Assembly (NCBI RefSeq): GCF_014855515.1
Contig: NZ_JACYFK010000004.1
Span: forward strand, 186,001-250,000
DNA length: 64,000 nt
Origin: Euzebyella marina
GTDB lineage: Bacteria; Bacteroidota; Bacteroidia; Flavobacteriales; Flavobacteriaceae
Direction: 5' to 3'
Shown here piece after piece: positions 43,608 through 52,710 of this stretch. The position numbers were made by a program, and so were the translations under genes. Within the stretch, counting starts at the first letter, position 1, and every line of letters starts with the position of its first letter. The notes under the pieces were generated by a model that ran no database searches, was not told the origin of the DNA, and saw only the letters and a list, made by a program, of their open reading frames with translations.

Positions 43608-45596
43608 ATGAAATTCAAAGTAGTATCAGATTATCGCCCCACGGGCGACCAGCCAAACGCCATCAAGCAACTATCAGAGGGCATAGAAACAGATGAAAGG
43701 TACCAGACCCTCTTGGGTGTAACCGGATCCGGAAAGACCTTTACCGTAGCTAATGTCATTGAAACCGTTCAACGCCCTACCCTTGTATTGGCACACAACA
43801 AGACTTTGGCGGCCCAATTGTATTCAGAGTTCAAGCAGTTCTTTCCCGATAATGCAATTGAATACTTTGTTTCGTACTATGATTATTATCAACCAGAAGC
43901 TTTTATTCCCACTACAGGGCTTTACATCGAAAAAGATCTATCTATCAATGAAGATATTGAAAAACTCAGACTGAGTGCCACGTCTTCATTACTTTCTGGC
44001 AGACGTGATGTATTGGTAGTAGCCTCGGTATCTTGTCTTTATGGTATAGGTAACCCCATAGAGTTTCAAAAAAATGTAATCTCGATAAGAAGGGATCAGG
44101 TAATCCCGCGAACCAAATTCATGCACCAACTGGTTCAAAGCCTCTATTCTCGCACGACGGCAGATTTTAGAAATGGAAATTTTAGGGTAAAAGGTGATGT
44201 GGTAGACGTATTTCCAAGTTACGCTGATCATGCGTTTAGAATTCATTTTTTCGGGGATGAGATTGAGGAAATCGAAGCCTTCGATCCTTTTAATAACAAC
44301 GTCATCGAAGTGTATGAGAACCTGAATATATACCCTGCGAACATGTTCGTTACATCTCAAGACGTTCTTCAAAACGCAATTCATCAAATTCAAGATGATT
44401 TGGTCAAGCAAGTCGACTTTTTCAAGGAGGTCGGTAAGCCTTTGGAAGCTAAAAGGCTTGAAGAGCGCACTAATTTTGATTTAGAAATGATTCGAGAGCT
44501 CGGCTACTGTTCGGGAATCGAGAACTACTCAAGATATCTCGATGGTCGAGAACCGGGTACTCGACCCTTTTGCCTTTTAGATTATTTTCCTGACGACTAC
44601 TTGATGGTGGTAGATGAAAGTCACGTAACGATACCGCAGGTTCACGCTATGTACGGGGGCGACCGTAGCAGAAAGGTGAATTTGGTTGATTATGGTTTTA
44701 GATTACCAGCGGCCATGGATAATCGTCCGTTGAAATTTGAAGAATTTGAAGCCTTACAAAATCAGGTCATTTATGTAAGTGCCACTCCGGCGGATTACGA
44801 GCTGCAATTAAGTCAAGGGATCTACGTAGAGCAGGTTATAAGACCAACCGGATTGTTGGATCCGATAATCGAAGTTAGACCTAGTCTAAATCAGATTGAT
44901 GATTTGGTGGAAGAAATACAAACACGGGTTGAAAAAGATGAGAGAACCCTCGTAACAACTTTGACGAAGAGAATGGCGGAAGAATTGGCCAAGTACCTTA
45001 CTCGGATTAATGTGCGCTGTCGATACATTCACAGTGATGTCGATACCCTCGAGCGGGTTGAAATTATGCAAGATTTGCGTAAAGGCATTTTTGACGTGCT
45101 GATAGGGGTCAACTTATTGAGAGAAGGTCTTGACCTACCAGAGGTATCTCTAGTGGCTATATTGGATGCCGACAAAGAAGGATTTCTACGTAATAATCGT
45201 TCGTTGACCCAGACGGTAGGTAGGGCTGCAAGAAACTTGAACGGCATTGCCATTATGTATGCCGATAAAATCACCGAAAGCATGCAAAAAACCATCGATG
45301 AAACTACCTATAGAAGAGAGAAACAAATAGCTTATAACCAAGAACACAATATTACCCCAAAAGCACTTAATAAAAGTTTGGATAGCGTGCTTGCAAAAAA
45401 CTCGGTTTCCACTTATCATTTTGAGAAAGAAGAGAGGCGGGCAGCAGAACCCGACATGGACTATTTGACCAAAGATCAAATTGAAAAATTGATTCGCGAA
45501 AAACGGAAGGCTATGGAAAAAGCTGCCAAAGAATTAGATTTTATGCAAGCAGCAAAACTTCGTGATGAAATCAAAACGTTACAAGAAAAAGAATAA
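43608..45596 (+). CDS. uvrB: Excinuclease ABC subunit B
   Basis: A 662-residue helicase-like subunit of the UvrABC nucleotide excision repair complex; it verifies damage and loads UvrC. Walker A is GVTGSGKT (37-44), the DNA-clamping beta-hairpin is in VSYYDYYQPEAFIP, and DEXX-type Walker B is VVDESHVTIP. Helicase motifs V and VI appear as LREGLDLPEVSLV and QTVGRAARN. The C-terminal UVR motif (EKLIREKRKAMEKAAK...MQAAKLRDEI) that contacts UvrC is intact. Length and domain order are normal. No terminator is obvious after the stop. Confidence 0.98.
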   Translation: MKFKVVSDYRPTGDQPNAIKQLSEGIETDERYQTLLGVTGSGKTFTVANVIETVQRPTLVLAHNKTLAAQLYSEFKQFFPDNAIEYFVSYYDYYQPEAFIPTTGLYIEKDLSINEDIEKLRLSATSSLLSGRRDVLVVASVSCLYGIGNPIEFQKNVISIRRDQVIPRTKFMHQLVQSLYSRTTADFRNGNFRVKGDVVDVFPSYADHAFRIHFFGDEIEEIEAFDPFNNNVIEVYENLNIYPANMFVTSQDVLQNAIHQIQDDLVKQVDFFKEVGKPLEAKRLEERTNFDLEMIRELGYCSGIENYSRYLDGREPGTRPFCLLDYFPDDYLMVVDESHVTIPQVHAMYGGDRSRKVNLVDYGFRLPAAMDNRPLKFEEFEALQNQVIYVSATPADYELQLSQGIYVEQVIRPTGLLDPIIEVRPSLNQIDDLVEEIQTRVEKDERTLVTTLTKRMAEELAKYLTRINVRCRYIHSDVDTLERVEIMQDLRKGIFDVLIGVNLLREGLDLPEVSLVAILDADKEGFLRNNRSLTQTVGRAARNLNGIAIMYADKITESMQKTIDETTYRREKQIAYNQEHNITPKALNKSLDSVLAKNSVSTYHFEKEERRAAEPDMDYLTKDQIEKLIREKRKAMEKAAKELDFMQAAKLRDEIKTLQEKE

Positions 45597-46178
45597 ATTA
45601 GGTATATTTAGACTTGAAATTTATCCAAATCGAAATCCTTAAGTTATTATACAAATAACATCATTTAAAATTTTGGTAAACAATTCTTTAATATAAATTT
45701 TTAGATAAGACTAAATTTGGTAATTCCTTGAAAAATTCTCAAAAATTCATTTAATTACAATTTTACAAAGCATTAATCTCCAAGCAAAAAATATTTCTCA
45801 AAAGTTGCCTTGAACTTAGGAATGACGCAGGTAACCCAATTGCATTTCTCAAGAATATAATCACTCATACCTGTACAAAACTACATATCATTCCTCTTAA
45901 AATTTAGATATTAAACTTAAAGGAAAACACCCCCGTTCATGCCTATAAAAGAGTCATCTAATTTTGAATTATTCGAAAACTTAAATAGGAAAAACATCAC
46001 CAAAAAAACATTGAACAACGACCTGTTTTGATTGCAAATAAAACCATTTTCAACTGCGCTTTTGCAATAAAAAAACGCCTCGAAATTGAACTTCAATCCA
46101 AGGCGTTTTCCAACTAACCAACTAAACTTAAAAATTTCCTACATTGACCGGTAGGCCGGCTAAAACTCTCTTACGAGT
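45597..46178. other. Intergenic region, 582 bp, between uvrB and the small heat-shock gene
   Basis: Strongly AT-rich, with stops in all frames and no gene-like open frame. The only structured element seen is the minus-strand terminator at 46069-46110. Scattered A/T runs and short direct matches are present without a clear pattern. Confidence 0.55.
46069..46110 (-). terminator. Terminator of the small heat-shock gene (nested hairpin)
   Basis: An outer stem AAAACGCCT (46072-46080) / AGGCGTTTT (46101-46109) encloses an inner ATTGAA-C-TTCAAT hairpin (46085-46097). Read on the minus strand it ends in a T run, 69 bases downstream of the heat-shock gene stop. Confidence 0.72.
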
Positions 46179-46604
46179 TTACTTTAATTCTATCAACCTT
46201 TTTGGTTTTGGCAATGACTCCTCTTTTTTAGGGAGTACAAACTTCAACAAACCATCTTCATACTCAGCTTTAATCTTATCGGTATCGATAGTTTCAGGCA
46301 AGGTGAAAGATCTCTTAAAACTTGAAAAGTTGTATTCCTTACGGGTATACTTACCCTCTTTCACTTCTTCTTCATGCTTCTTTTCAGAAGAAATAGTCAG
46401 CACGTCATGGTCGACTTCAATATTAAAATCCTCTTTTTTCCTACCCGGAGCCACAAGCTCTAGCTCAAAATCTTTTTCATTATCCTTTATGTTGACAGCT
46501 GGCACATCAAAATTTGATGTATCAACACCACCAAACCAATCAGGTTTAAAAATTTCGTTCATCAATGAAGGAAAAACCAAGTTATTTCTCTTTACAATAC
46601 TCAT
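46179..46604 (-). CDS. Hsp20/alpha-crystallin small heat-shock protein
   Basis: A 141-residue ATP-independent holdase chaperone. The N-terminus (VKRNNLVFPSLMNEIF) is the typical Bacteroidota arm. The alpha-crystallin domain occupies about residues 33-130, with VDHDVLTISSEKKHEE, FKRSFTLPE and the conserved GLLKFVLPK motif. The end (PKPKRLIELK) supplies the I-x-(I/L)-like tail. It is monocistronic, flanked downstream by a terminator. A long open frame on the opposite strand at 46144-46620 is its shadow. Stress-inducible expression is expected for the family, but no heat-shock regulatory site could be identified. Confidence 0.95.
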   Translation of the reverse strand: MSIVKRNNLVFPSLMNEIFKPDWFGGVDTSNFDVPAVNIKDNEKDFELELVAPGRKKEDFNIEVDHDVLTISSEKKHEEEVKEGKYTRKEYNFSSFKRSFTLPETIDTDKIKAEYEDGLLKFVLPKKEESLPKPKRLIELK

Positions 46605-46762
46605 GATATTTTGTTTTTAATTATTAGAACATTTATTCATTCCCTAAAAAACAAACAGCATACCATCAAGCAAAACATGCCTTTTTGACATATTTCAGCT
46701 ATCAAAAACTGTCATTTTGTCCTAAAACTATCTTAAAAAGACCTGTTTTTTGTCACAAGCTC

Positions 46763-47164
46763 TTAATTGTAATGAACCTTAAAAATATCTATGAGCGTTT
46801 TCGGCGGCACTACACCGCCAGGGTAATCGTTCATAACCGCTAGCACCCTTTGAATTGCCATTGGAGGCAACCCCATTGAAAGACCTAGATTATGAAGCTT
46901 GGTTACTTCTAACTCTTGCTGTTCAGCATCTACATTCATCAACAAGACCAATCGATGAAATTGAAGTATTCGGTCGGCCTGAGATTTAGGCTGAACATGC
47001 TCGACTTCTGAAACAAATAATGAATTAAAAGTTTCCCTATCTACACCTAACTGGTCGGCAACTCCTTTAAGAAAATTAAACTCGGGCTCTTTGATTTGTC
47101 CATCTACTTTTGCAAATTCGATCATTTCCGAAAGAATACTAAGCTTCTCTTTTTGCGATGCCAT
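46763..47164 (-). CDS. TerB-like family protein
   Basis: A 133-residue all-helical protein resembling the TerB tellurite-resistance fold: KEKLSILSEMIEFAKVDGQIKEPEFNFLKGVADQLGVD, then a second helical pair with LHNLGLSMGLPP. The acidic VDGQI motif in the first helix hairpin corresponds to the metal-binding region of TerB. No other ter gene is nearby, so the annotation denotes the fold and not tellurite resistance. It is single-gene, divergent from DUF1456 with 126 bases between starts. No signal peptide. Confidence 0.8.
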   Translation of the reverse strand: MASQKEKLSILSEMIEFAKVDGQIKEPEFNFLKGVADQLGVDRETFNSLFVSEVEHVQPKSQADRILQFHRLVLLMNVDAEQQELEVTKLHNLGLSMGLPPMAIQRVLAVMNDYPGGVVPPKTLIDIFKVHYN

Positions 47165-47290
47165 AAACCTGTTTTAATGTAGTCTATTTCTTATAATATT
47201 AAAATTACAAAATTGATTGACATACCCGTGTTAAAAAGTTTGAAGTTATTGAGATACCTATAAATTGTAATATCTTGCCAAAAAATTGAG

Positions 47291-47677
47291 ATGACCAATA
47301 ACGATATATTTAAAAAATTACGTGTAGCCCTAATGCTTAGGGACGATGAAATAGTAGAAATACTAAAATTGGTTGATTTTAATATCGGTAAAAGTGAGTT
47401 AGGCGCCTTTTTCAGAAAGGAAGACCACCCCAACTATCGTGAGTGCGGTGACCAGGTACTGAGAAATTTTTTGAACGGCTTAGTCATTCACCTTCGCGGA
47501 GACAAGAATACCCCAAAACTACCCGGTGATGTACTAAAAAACAGCCTTACACCAAAGACTTCGCAAAAAAAGGAGAGTGACCGAAACAAGAAAAGGTTTG
47601 CCAAACCGCAACAAGATATTACTCCTGTCAAGTACAAAAACAAGCCGTCGCAAAGAAAAGGTCAAAAAAAATCCTGA
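47291..47677 (+). CDS. DUF1456 family protein (YehS-like)
   Basis: A 128-residue cytoplasmic protein. The conserved core MTNNDIFKKLRVALMLRDDEI, then FRKEDHPNYRECGDQVLRNFLNGL, matches DUF1456, a family of unknown function. It usually has two copies of an ~60-residue domain; only one well-preserved copy is obvious here, and the second half is replaced by a basic, low-complexity tail (QKKESDRNKKRFAKPQ) that could bind nucleic acid (inference). It is followed immediately by a hairpin that begins just before the stop codon. Confidence 0.85.
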   Translation: MTNNDIFKKLRVALMLRDDEIVEILKLVDFNIGKSELGAFFRKEDHPNYRECGDQVLRNFLNGLVIHLRGDKNTPKLPGDVLKNSLTPKTSQKKESDRNKKRFAKPQQDITPVKYKNKPSQRKGQKKS

Positions 47678-47703
47678 CACCTTATAGAAAAGGTATCAGG
47701 AAA
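47672..47703. terminator. Terminator between DUF1456 gene and small secreted protein gene
   Basis: A 12-bp inverted repeat with one mismatch (TCCTGACACCTT at 47672-47683, AAGGTATCAGGA at 47690-47701) overlaps the DUF1456 stop codon and has an A-run on the left. It sits between converging genes and could work in both directions. Confidence 0.65.
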
Positions 47704-47722
47704 CTTAATAAACAACTCACGA

Positions 47723-48058
47723 CTACAGCGCCACCCTAACAGCAACTGTATAAAGTTTACCTTCTACAAAAGATGACATATTCACCTTTTTGTAATTCAA
47801 TTTGGCCTTGACAAAATTCTCAAGGTTGGCATCTTCAGAATCAACAGACAAGACGACGATTTCCTGCTCTTTATTCAAGGTGAAACGTACTTGAGCGGTC
47901 ATATCGACTTCATTCGAGGTTAAGGTATTCTCACTAAGAATTTCAGAAATTTGCTTTGATAGGGAATTAGAACCTGATTTTGGTTCAGAATCATTGGCAA
48001 GAACATTACCAAAGGTTAACAGCATTGCAGATACTAGTACTAAACTAATTTTTCTCAT
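47723..48058 (-). CDS. Small secreted protein of unknown function, paralogue A
   Basis: A 111-residue protein with a signal peptide (RKISLVLVSAMLLTFGNVLA). I do not recognise a named family. The mature part has a Ser-rich linker, then a predicted beta-alpha-beta region: VRFTLNKEQEIVVLSVDSE, then NLENFVKAKLNYKKV and GKLYTVAVRVAL. This half aligns residue by residue with the protein at 55251, so the two are paralogues; the topology resembles a TonB C-terminal-like fold (inference). No Cys in the mature part. It is monocistronic, with a terminator downstream and the Lrp gene upstream on the same strand (130 bases). Confidence 0.75.
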   Translation of the reverse strand: MRKISLVLVSAMLLTFGNVLANDSEPKSGSNSLSKQISEILSENTLTSNEVDMTAQVRFTLNKEQEIVVLSVDSEDANLENFVKAKLNYKKVNMSSFVEGKLYTVAVRVAL

Positions 48059-48188
48059 GACTTTCGTTTTTAAATGATTGATGATTGATGATATATTTAA
48101 AAGACGAGTGCAAAAGAAAACTGTTACGGCATCAGTTCATTTTAACAAATTTTTAAAATTTAAACTGAATTCTTTACCCGAAGTTTTT

Positions 48189-48650
48189 TCATTCACCAAA
48201 ATCGATATGTCGATTCATGGTTTCCTCCAAAGAAATAAAAGATTCAATGTCACGAATACCGTCAATCAAGAGTATAGATTCTTGATAAAGTTGACGATAA
48301 TGAATACTGTCACGGGCATGAATCTTAACGAAAACATCATACTTTCCCGTGCTGTGGTGAATCTTTACCACTTCGGGTACCTCAGATAGCTTGTCGATAA
48401 CACTTTTGTATAGCGATGCCTCCCTTAGGTAAAGACCCAAAAAAACCGTCATCTTCCACCCTAATTTGCTGTAGTCGAGAGAAAGCGTAGCACCTTTGAT
48501 AACTCCCAAATTCCTCATTTTTCGTGTCCTCATATGAACTGTTCCCGGTGAAATACCAGCCCTTTTGGCTACCTCGGTATAATTCATTTGAGCATCTTCC
48601 GACAGTATTGTCAATATCTTGTGGTCTACAGCATCGAGCTTATCTTTCAT
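48189..48650 (-). CDS. Lrp/AsnC family transcriptional regulator
   Basis: A 153-residue leucine-responsive-type regulator. An N-terminal winged helix-turn-helix (LDAVDHKILTILSEDAQMNYTEVAKRAGISPGTVHMRTRKM) is followed by a ligand-binding RAM domain (KMTVFLGLYLR ... VVKIHHSTGKYDVFVKIHARD ... GIRDIESFISLE). Family members form dimers to hexadecamers and respond to amino acids. The gene is divergent from the TonB receptor with about 550 bases between them, so it is a candidate regulator of the receptor-aminotransferase cluster; this is inference from position. Confidence 0.93.
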   Translation of the reverse strand: MKDKLDAVDHKILTILSEDAQMNYTEVAKRAGISPGTVHMRTRKMRNLGVIKGATLSLDYSKLGWKMTVFLGLYLREASLYKSVIDKLSEVPEVVKIHHSTGKYDVFVKIHARDSIHYRQLYQESILLIDGIRDIESFISLEETMNRHIDFGE

Positions 48651-49201
48651 AATCTAAAATTTGGCGTCTTTAATTCAATTCAGTTGGCAATTTCAAAACA
48701 CATTTGACGTTTTAACCCCATATTTTCTTGAATTAAATCTATCAAAAATGCGATTTCAGTAAATTTAATTTAAGCTTTTGAAAAAAAGCGTAATAATATG
48801 CTAATAAACCCCCTTATTTAATGAATAATGCGTTTTTTTTGACAACTCAAATTTTAGATGTCGTAAAAATGATTTTTTTAAATAAAATATAGATTTAACA
48901 GTTTTTTAACCGTTAAAAAACATGGTTCTGCCGATTCGTTAGAAAAATCGCTTAAAATTTTCTTTTAAGTAGATTTTAAGGACATAAACCTCTATAACAC
49001 AGTCTTTTCTATAACTTTCACATTTTTTTTTGTGAAAAACTCCCATTAATATTGTTTAGTTGTTAAATCGTGTTAACGAAACCAACAAAGTAAAGTATCC
49101 GGAACTTTTCTTTCATTGAATTTGACCCCCAATCCATTCATTATGAGTGAGGTGTGGTTGGGCAAATGACAACGTTTAGTATCAACCAAAACCTTGTACT
49201 T
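48651..49201. other. Intergenic region, 551 bp, between lrp and the TonB receptor, with an inverted repeat
   Basis: Very AT-rich and without a credible gene. It holds a perfect 10-bp inverted repeat with a one-base centre at 48901-48921 (GTTTTTTAAC-C-GTTAAAAAAC), about 280 bases upstream of the receptor start. No clear TAnnTTTG element was found for either flanking gene. The region could contain the binding sites of the adjacent regulator. Confidence 0.5.
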
Positions 49202-52147
49202 ATGAAGAAAGCTCTAATACTGTCATTCTTTTCTTTAATATCTCTTTCGGTCGGTTTGGCCCAAGAGATAATGATTACCGGTAAGGTAATAGATGACCAA
49301 GGAGTTGTACTGCCTGGTGTAGACATTATAATAAAAGGAACTACCAAGGGCACAACCACCAATTTTGATGGGGAATTCACAATAGATGCACCCTCAGACG
49401 CCATCTTGATTTTTTCATCCTTGGGATTTTCAAAGAAGGAAATTCCGGTAGATGGCCAGAATAAACTAGATGTGATATTGGTTCCTGCTGCAGAACAATT
49501 ATTGGAAACCATTGTAATCGGTTCAAGAGGGCAGCCAAGAACCAAACTGGAAACCCCCGTTCCGGTAGATGTAATAGATGTAAGCCAACAAGCTATCAAT
49601 ATGCCCCAAACAGATTTGGGAGATGTGCTTAAGGCTTCAGCCCCCTCGTTCAACGCGTTTCAATCGCAAGCGGGGGATTTGTCGTCTCATGTGGTACCGC
49701 CCACTTTAAGGGGTTTGGCACCTAACCAAATGTTGGTACTCATCAACGGCAAAAGAAGACATTCATCGGCCTTGTTACTGGGCAACCAAACAGGTACGAG
49801 CTCCAATGCAACAGACATGAGCTTTATACCTACGGCCGCTGTACAACAAGTTGAGATCCTTCGTGATGGTGCTTCTGCACAATACGGATCCGATGCTATC
49901 GCAGGTGTTATGAACATTATAATGAAAAAAGGAACAGACCAACTTACAGCCACCCTTAGTATGGGCGGCTATCCTGGTTTAGAGCCTGACATGAGCGATC
50001 AACTTACCCCTGAAGAAAATATTCTTGAGCGGGGTTTCGATGCTGATGGATTCAATTATCAGTTTGATGGCAATTATGGTGTTGCTTTTGATAATGGAGG
50101 ATACCTTAACGTAACCGGAACCTTAAAACAGGCCAAAAGAAGTATCAGGCCCTCAGTTTTGGGGCTGGATAGATCTCCGCTTTATAGTAGCGATTATCTG
50201 ACCAACCAAACAACCGACACTTATGGAAACCCTATTATTACCAACCCTGAACTCGTAGATGCCCTTGCCGCAGGTAACACCTCATTGGCAGCAGAAGTTT
50301 CTACCCTTGAAGGCCTTATGGAGGCCAGAGGCATCGAACAAAAGGATGTCGCTTCTTATGCCGGTAATCCGGCCATTAACCTAGGGGTTTTAGCCTATAA
50401 CTTTTCAACTCCCCTGACCGAGAACGTCGACCTTTATTCATTTGGCGATATAGGTTTCAAGTATACCGAAGGTTTTAGTTGCTTCTACAGAAGGGCTGCA
50501 CAGGCCGATAGAACAAGTTATGCCCTCTACCCTAACGGGTTTAGACCACAAATGTACTCCAATCAATTCAACACAAGTTTTGCATCGGGAGTTTCAGGTA
50601 CTCTTGGGGAATTCAATTTTGACCTGAGCAACACATTTGGTGCTAATAAAATGGCGATAGGTATGTTCAATACTTGGAACGCCAGTATCGGAGAATCTTC
50701 ACCAACAGACATGTACCTTGGTACGCACAACTACCTTCAAAACACGACCAACCTAGACATAAGCAGATATTACGAAGATATTTTTGAAGGACTGAACATC
50801 GCAGGTGGTGTTGAGTACCGAGTTGAAAGGTACCAAATCGAAGAAGGTCAAGAAGAAGGCTGGACAGCTGGTAGCGCTGGTATCTACACCGCTACGGAAG
50901 ATAATGAGGCTTTGGTAGGCCCTGATGGTTTACCGCTTGAAGACCTTAGTGGCAACCCTATTGTTGATGAAAATGGAGACCCCTTGGTGTTGAGCAATGC
51001 AGGTTACTCTGCCGAATTGGTGAAAGGTTACGCATTAAACTGCCAGTGTTTTAGGGGCTTCGGTCCTGATAACGCAAGCCGCAACTTTAGGTCGGTAATC
51101 GGGGCTTACTTAGATGTTGAAATGGACTTTACGGAGAATTTCTTTGTGGGTCTTGCAGTTCGCTCTGAGTCGTATTCCGATTTTGGAAAGGTATTCACCG
51201 GCAAAATCGCTTCTAGACTATCTTTAAGTGACAACTTTGCCCTTAGAGGTTCTTTCAGTAACGGTTTTAGAGCACCTTCGCTTCAAGAACTAAATTACTC
51301 ACATAGTTATACGTTTTTTGTGAACTTGGTTCCTTTTGATGGTACCCTGTATAGAAATAGTAGTGCTGCCGCCAGAGCAATTGGCATTTCCCAACTACAA
51401 GAAGAAAGATCGACCAACTTCAGTTTCGGTTTCACCACCAAACTTTTTGACAAGTTAGAATTGACCGTTGACGCCTATAAAATAGACGTTACCGATAGAA
51501 TTTTTCAAACTTCGGAATTTGATGCAACAGAGGCTCCTGCTTTAGGTCCGGTAATTGGTTCCGGTCTAGCAAGTTTCAGGATCAATGGTGGCGACGTTAG
51601 TACAAAAGGTATCGAACTGGTTGCCAACTATACCACATTCTTAGGTGAGAATAAATTGAATGCCACCCTATCAGGAACTTTCCGTGAGAACAAATTCGAG
51701 CAAGTAGTTGTTCCTGATTTGAACACCGCCTTGACAGACGATGAATTGGCGGCCAAATATGTCGACAGGGCTTCGATTGGCCAATTCGAAACCGGTACGC
51801 CTAGCTCTACCGTCATAGGCACTCTAAACTATTCGTTCGGCAAGTTCAGCACGATGATCAGAGGTACTCGCTACGGATCGGTAGAAAACTTGGCGGCCAA
51901 CGAGCAGAACCTTTTTGGTGGCGGCTTCGGATATCCTGATCAAACGTTCACTCCTGAATTTGTGGTCGACCTAGGTATCACTTATAAATTCAGCGATATG
52001 TTGAGCCTTACCGTTGGGGGTAACAATATTTTCAACGAATATCCTGAGATACACAGATATGAGAACAGAAGCTTTAGCCTATTCTCTAATTATCAGCAAG
52101 GGTCTAACGGTTCTTATTATTTCGGACGCCTAACATTGACACTATAA
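49202..52147 (+). CDS. TonB-dependent outer-membrane receptor with carboxypeptidase-D regulatory-like domain
   Basis: A 981-residue outer-membrane transporter. After a signal peptide (LILSFFSLISLSVGLA) comes a carboxypeptidase D-like extension (QEIMITGKVIDDQGVVLPGVDIIIKG, residues ~20-105), a plug domain (VPVDVIDVSQQ ... LRGLAPNQMLVLINGKRRHSS ... EILRDGASAQYGSDAIAGVMNI) and a 22-strand-type barrel ending YYFGRLTLTL. It lacks an N-terminal signalling domain and has no SusD partner next door, so it fits single-component receptors for siderophores, vitamins or other small ligands better than SusC. The ATG at 49202 begins the signal peptide; an upstream in-frame GTG is less likely. A lipoprotein and a periplasmic aminotransferase follow, suggesting an amino compound as ligand (inference). 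Confidence 0.93.
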   Translation: MKKALILSFFSLISLSVGLAQEIMITGKVIDDQGVVLPGVDIIIKGTTKGTTTNFDGEFTIDAPSDAILIFSSLGFSKKEIPVDGQNKLDVILVPAAEQLLETIVIGSRGQPRTKLETPVPVDVIDVSQQAINMPQTDLGDVLKASAPSFNAFQSQAGDLSSHVVPPTLRGLAPNQMLVLINGKRRHSSALLLGNQTGTSSNATDMSFIPTAAVQQVEILRDGASAQYGSDAIAGVMNIIMKKGTDQLTATLSMGGYPGLEPDMSDQLTPEENILERGFDADGFNYQFDGNYGVAFDNGGYLNVTGTLKQAKRSIRPSVLGLDRSPLYSSDYLTNQTTDTYGNPIITNPELVDALAAGNTSLAAEVSTLEGLMEARGIEQKDVASYAGNPAINLGVLAYNFSTPLTENVDLYSFGDIGFKYTEGFSCFYRRAAQADRTSYALYPNGFRPQMYSNQFNTSFASGVSGTLGEFNFDLSNTFGANKMAIGMFNTWNASIGESSPTDMYLGTHNYLQNTTNLDISRYYEDIFEGLNIAGGVEYRVERYQIEEGQEEGWTAGSAGIYTATEDNEALVGPDGLPLEDLSGNPIVDENGDPLVLSNAGYSAELVKGYALNCQCFRGFGPDNASRNFRSVIGAYLDVEMDFTENFFVGLAVRSESYSDFGKVFTGKIASRLSLSDNFALRGSFSNGFRAPSLQELNYSHSYTFFVNLVPFDGTLYRNSSAAARAIGISQLQEERSTNFSFGFTTKLFDKLELTVDAYKIDVTDRIFQTSEFDATEAPALGPVIGSGLASFRINGGDVSTKGIELVANYTTFLGENKLNATLSGTFRENKFEQVVVPDLNTALTDDELAAKYVDRASIGQFETGTPSSTVIGTLNYSFGKFSTMIRGTRYGSVENLAANEQNLFGGGFGYPDQTFTPEFVVDLGITYKFSDMLSLTVGGNNIFNEYPEIHRYENRSFSLFSNYQQGSNGSYYFGRLTLTL

Positions 52148-52173
52148 TCGAAGCATCAACAAAAAATAGCATT

Positions 52174-52680
52174 ATGATGAAAAATATAATCAAACATATT
52201 TCCTCCGCATTAGCCATGCTTTTGATTTTGGCTTCATGTGATCAAGAACGTTTAGAACCAGTACTTACCGCAGCCGATGGCGGTGGCAAAATGACCTCCT
52301 ACACTGCTTATTCTATTGGTACTGAATCGGAAACGGATGTATACGGTCGGGTCGTATTTTGGATGGATGCCGCTGGCAGAACCCAGGTACAGGTCTCTGT
52401 ATACAACACCGAAGTTGGGTCTACCTATCCAGTAAGTCTAATTAGTGGAACAAGCGCCGCAGCGGGAAGCGAATTAATGGCCTTATATGATTTGATTGGT
52501 AAAGAATCGAACGGACTCGTATTCGGAGAGCTTGGCGAGAGCAAATTTTACACTATTACCGACACCTCATTTTACGACGCTTTACCGGAATTGGATGCAC
52601 ATATCAGCATTTTCTCCAGTGGCGCTATCATTGCCTCGGGCGATGTGGGTGCCAATGCCGAGCCGGTTGAAATGAATTAA
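52174..52680 (+). CDS. Lipoprotein of unknown function
   Basis: A 168-residue lipoprotein with a lipobox LILASC (Cys22) after a hydrophobic signal. The mature protein has the Asp/Glu-rich start and alternating beta pattern (VYGRVVFWMDAAGRTQVQVSVYNTEVGSTYPVSLISG) of an all-beta domain; I do not recognise a family. It lies 26 bases after the TonB receptor and 30 before the aminotransferase, so the three form one operon. It could be the surface or periplasmic partner of the receptor. Confidence 0.75.
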   Translation: MMKNIIKHISSALAMLLILASCDQERLEPVLTAADGGGKMTSYTAYSIGTESETDVYGRVVFWMDAAGRTQVQVSVYNTEVGSTYPVSLISGTSAAAGSELMALYDLIGKESNGLVFGELGESKFYTITDTSFYDALPELDAHISIFSSGAIIASGDVGANAEPVEMN

Positions 52681-52710
52681 ATAGAACTTTTAACTTAAAT
52701 ATATAGCACT

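Noticed and set aside
46144-46620. 158-codon open frame on the plus strand
   Set aside because: It lies exactly opposite the Hsp20 gene, which has clear family motifs; the plus frame is Ser/Phe-rich and matches nothing.
46763-47164. Tellurite resistance function
   Set aside because: Only a TerB-like fold is present; no other ter gene is nearby.
47191-47433. 80-codon minus-strand open frame
   Set aside because: Overlaps the DUF1456 gene and its leader and has no domain.
48078-48389. 103-codon plus-strand open frame
   Set aside because: Opposite the Lrp gene and its upstream region; no coding features.
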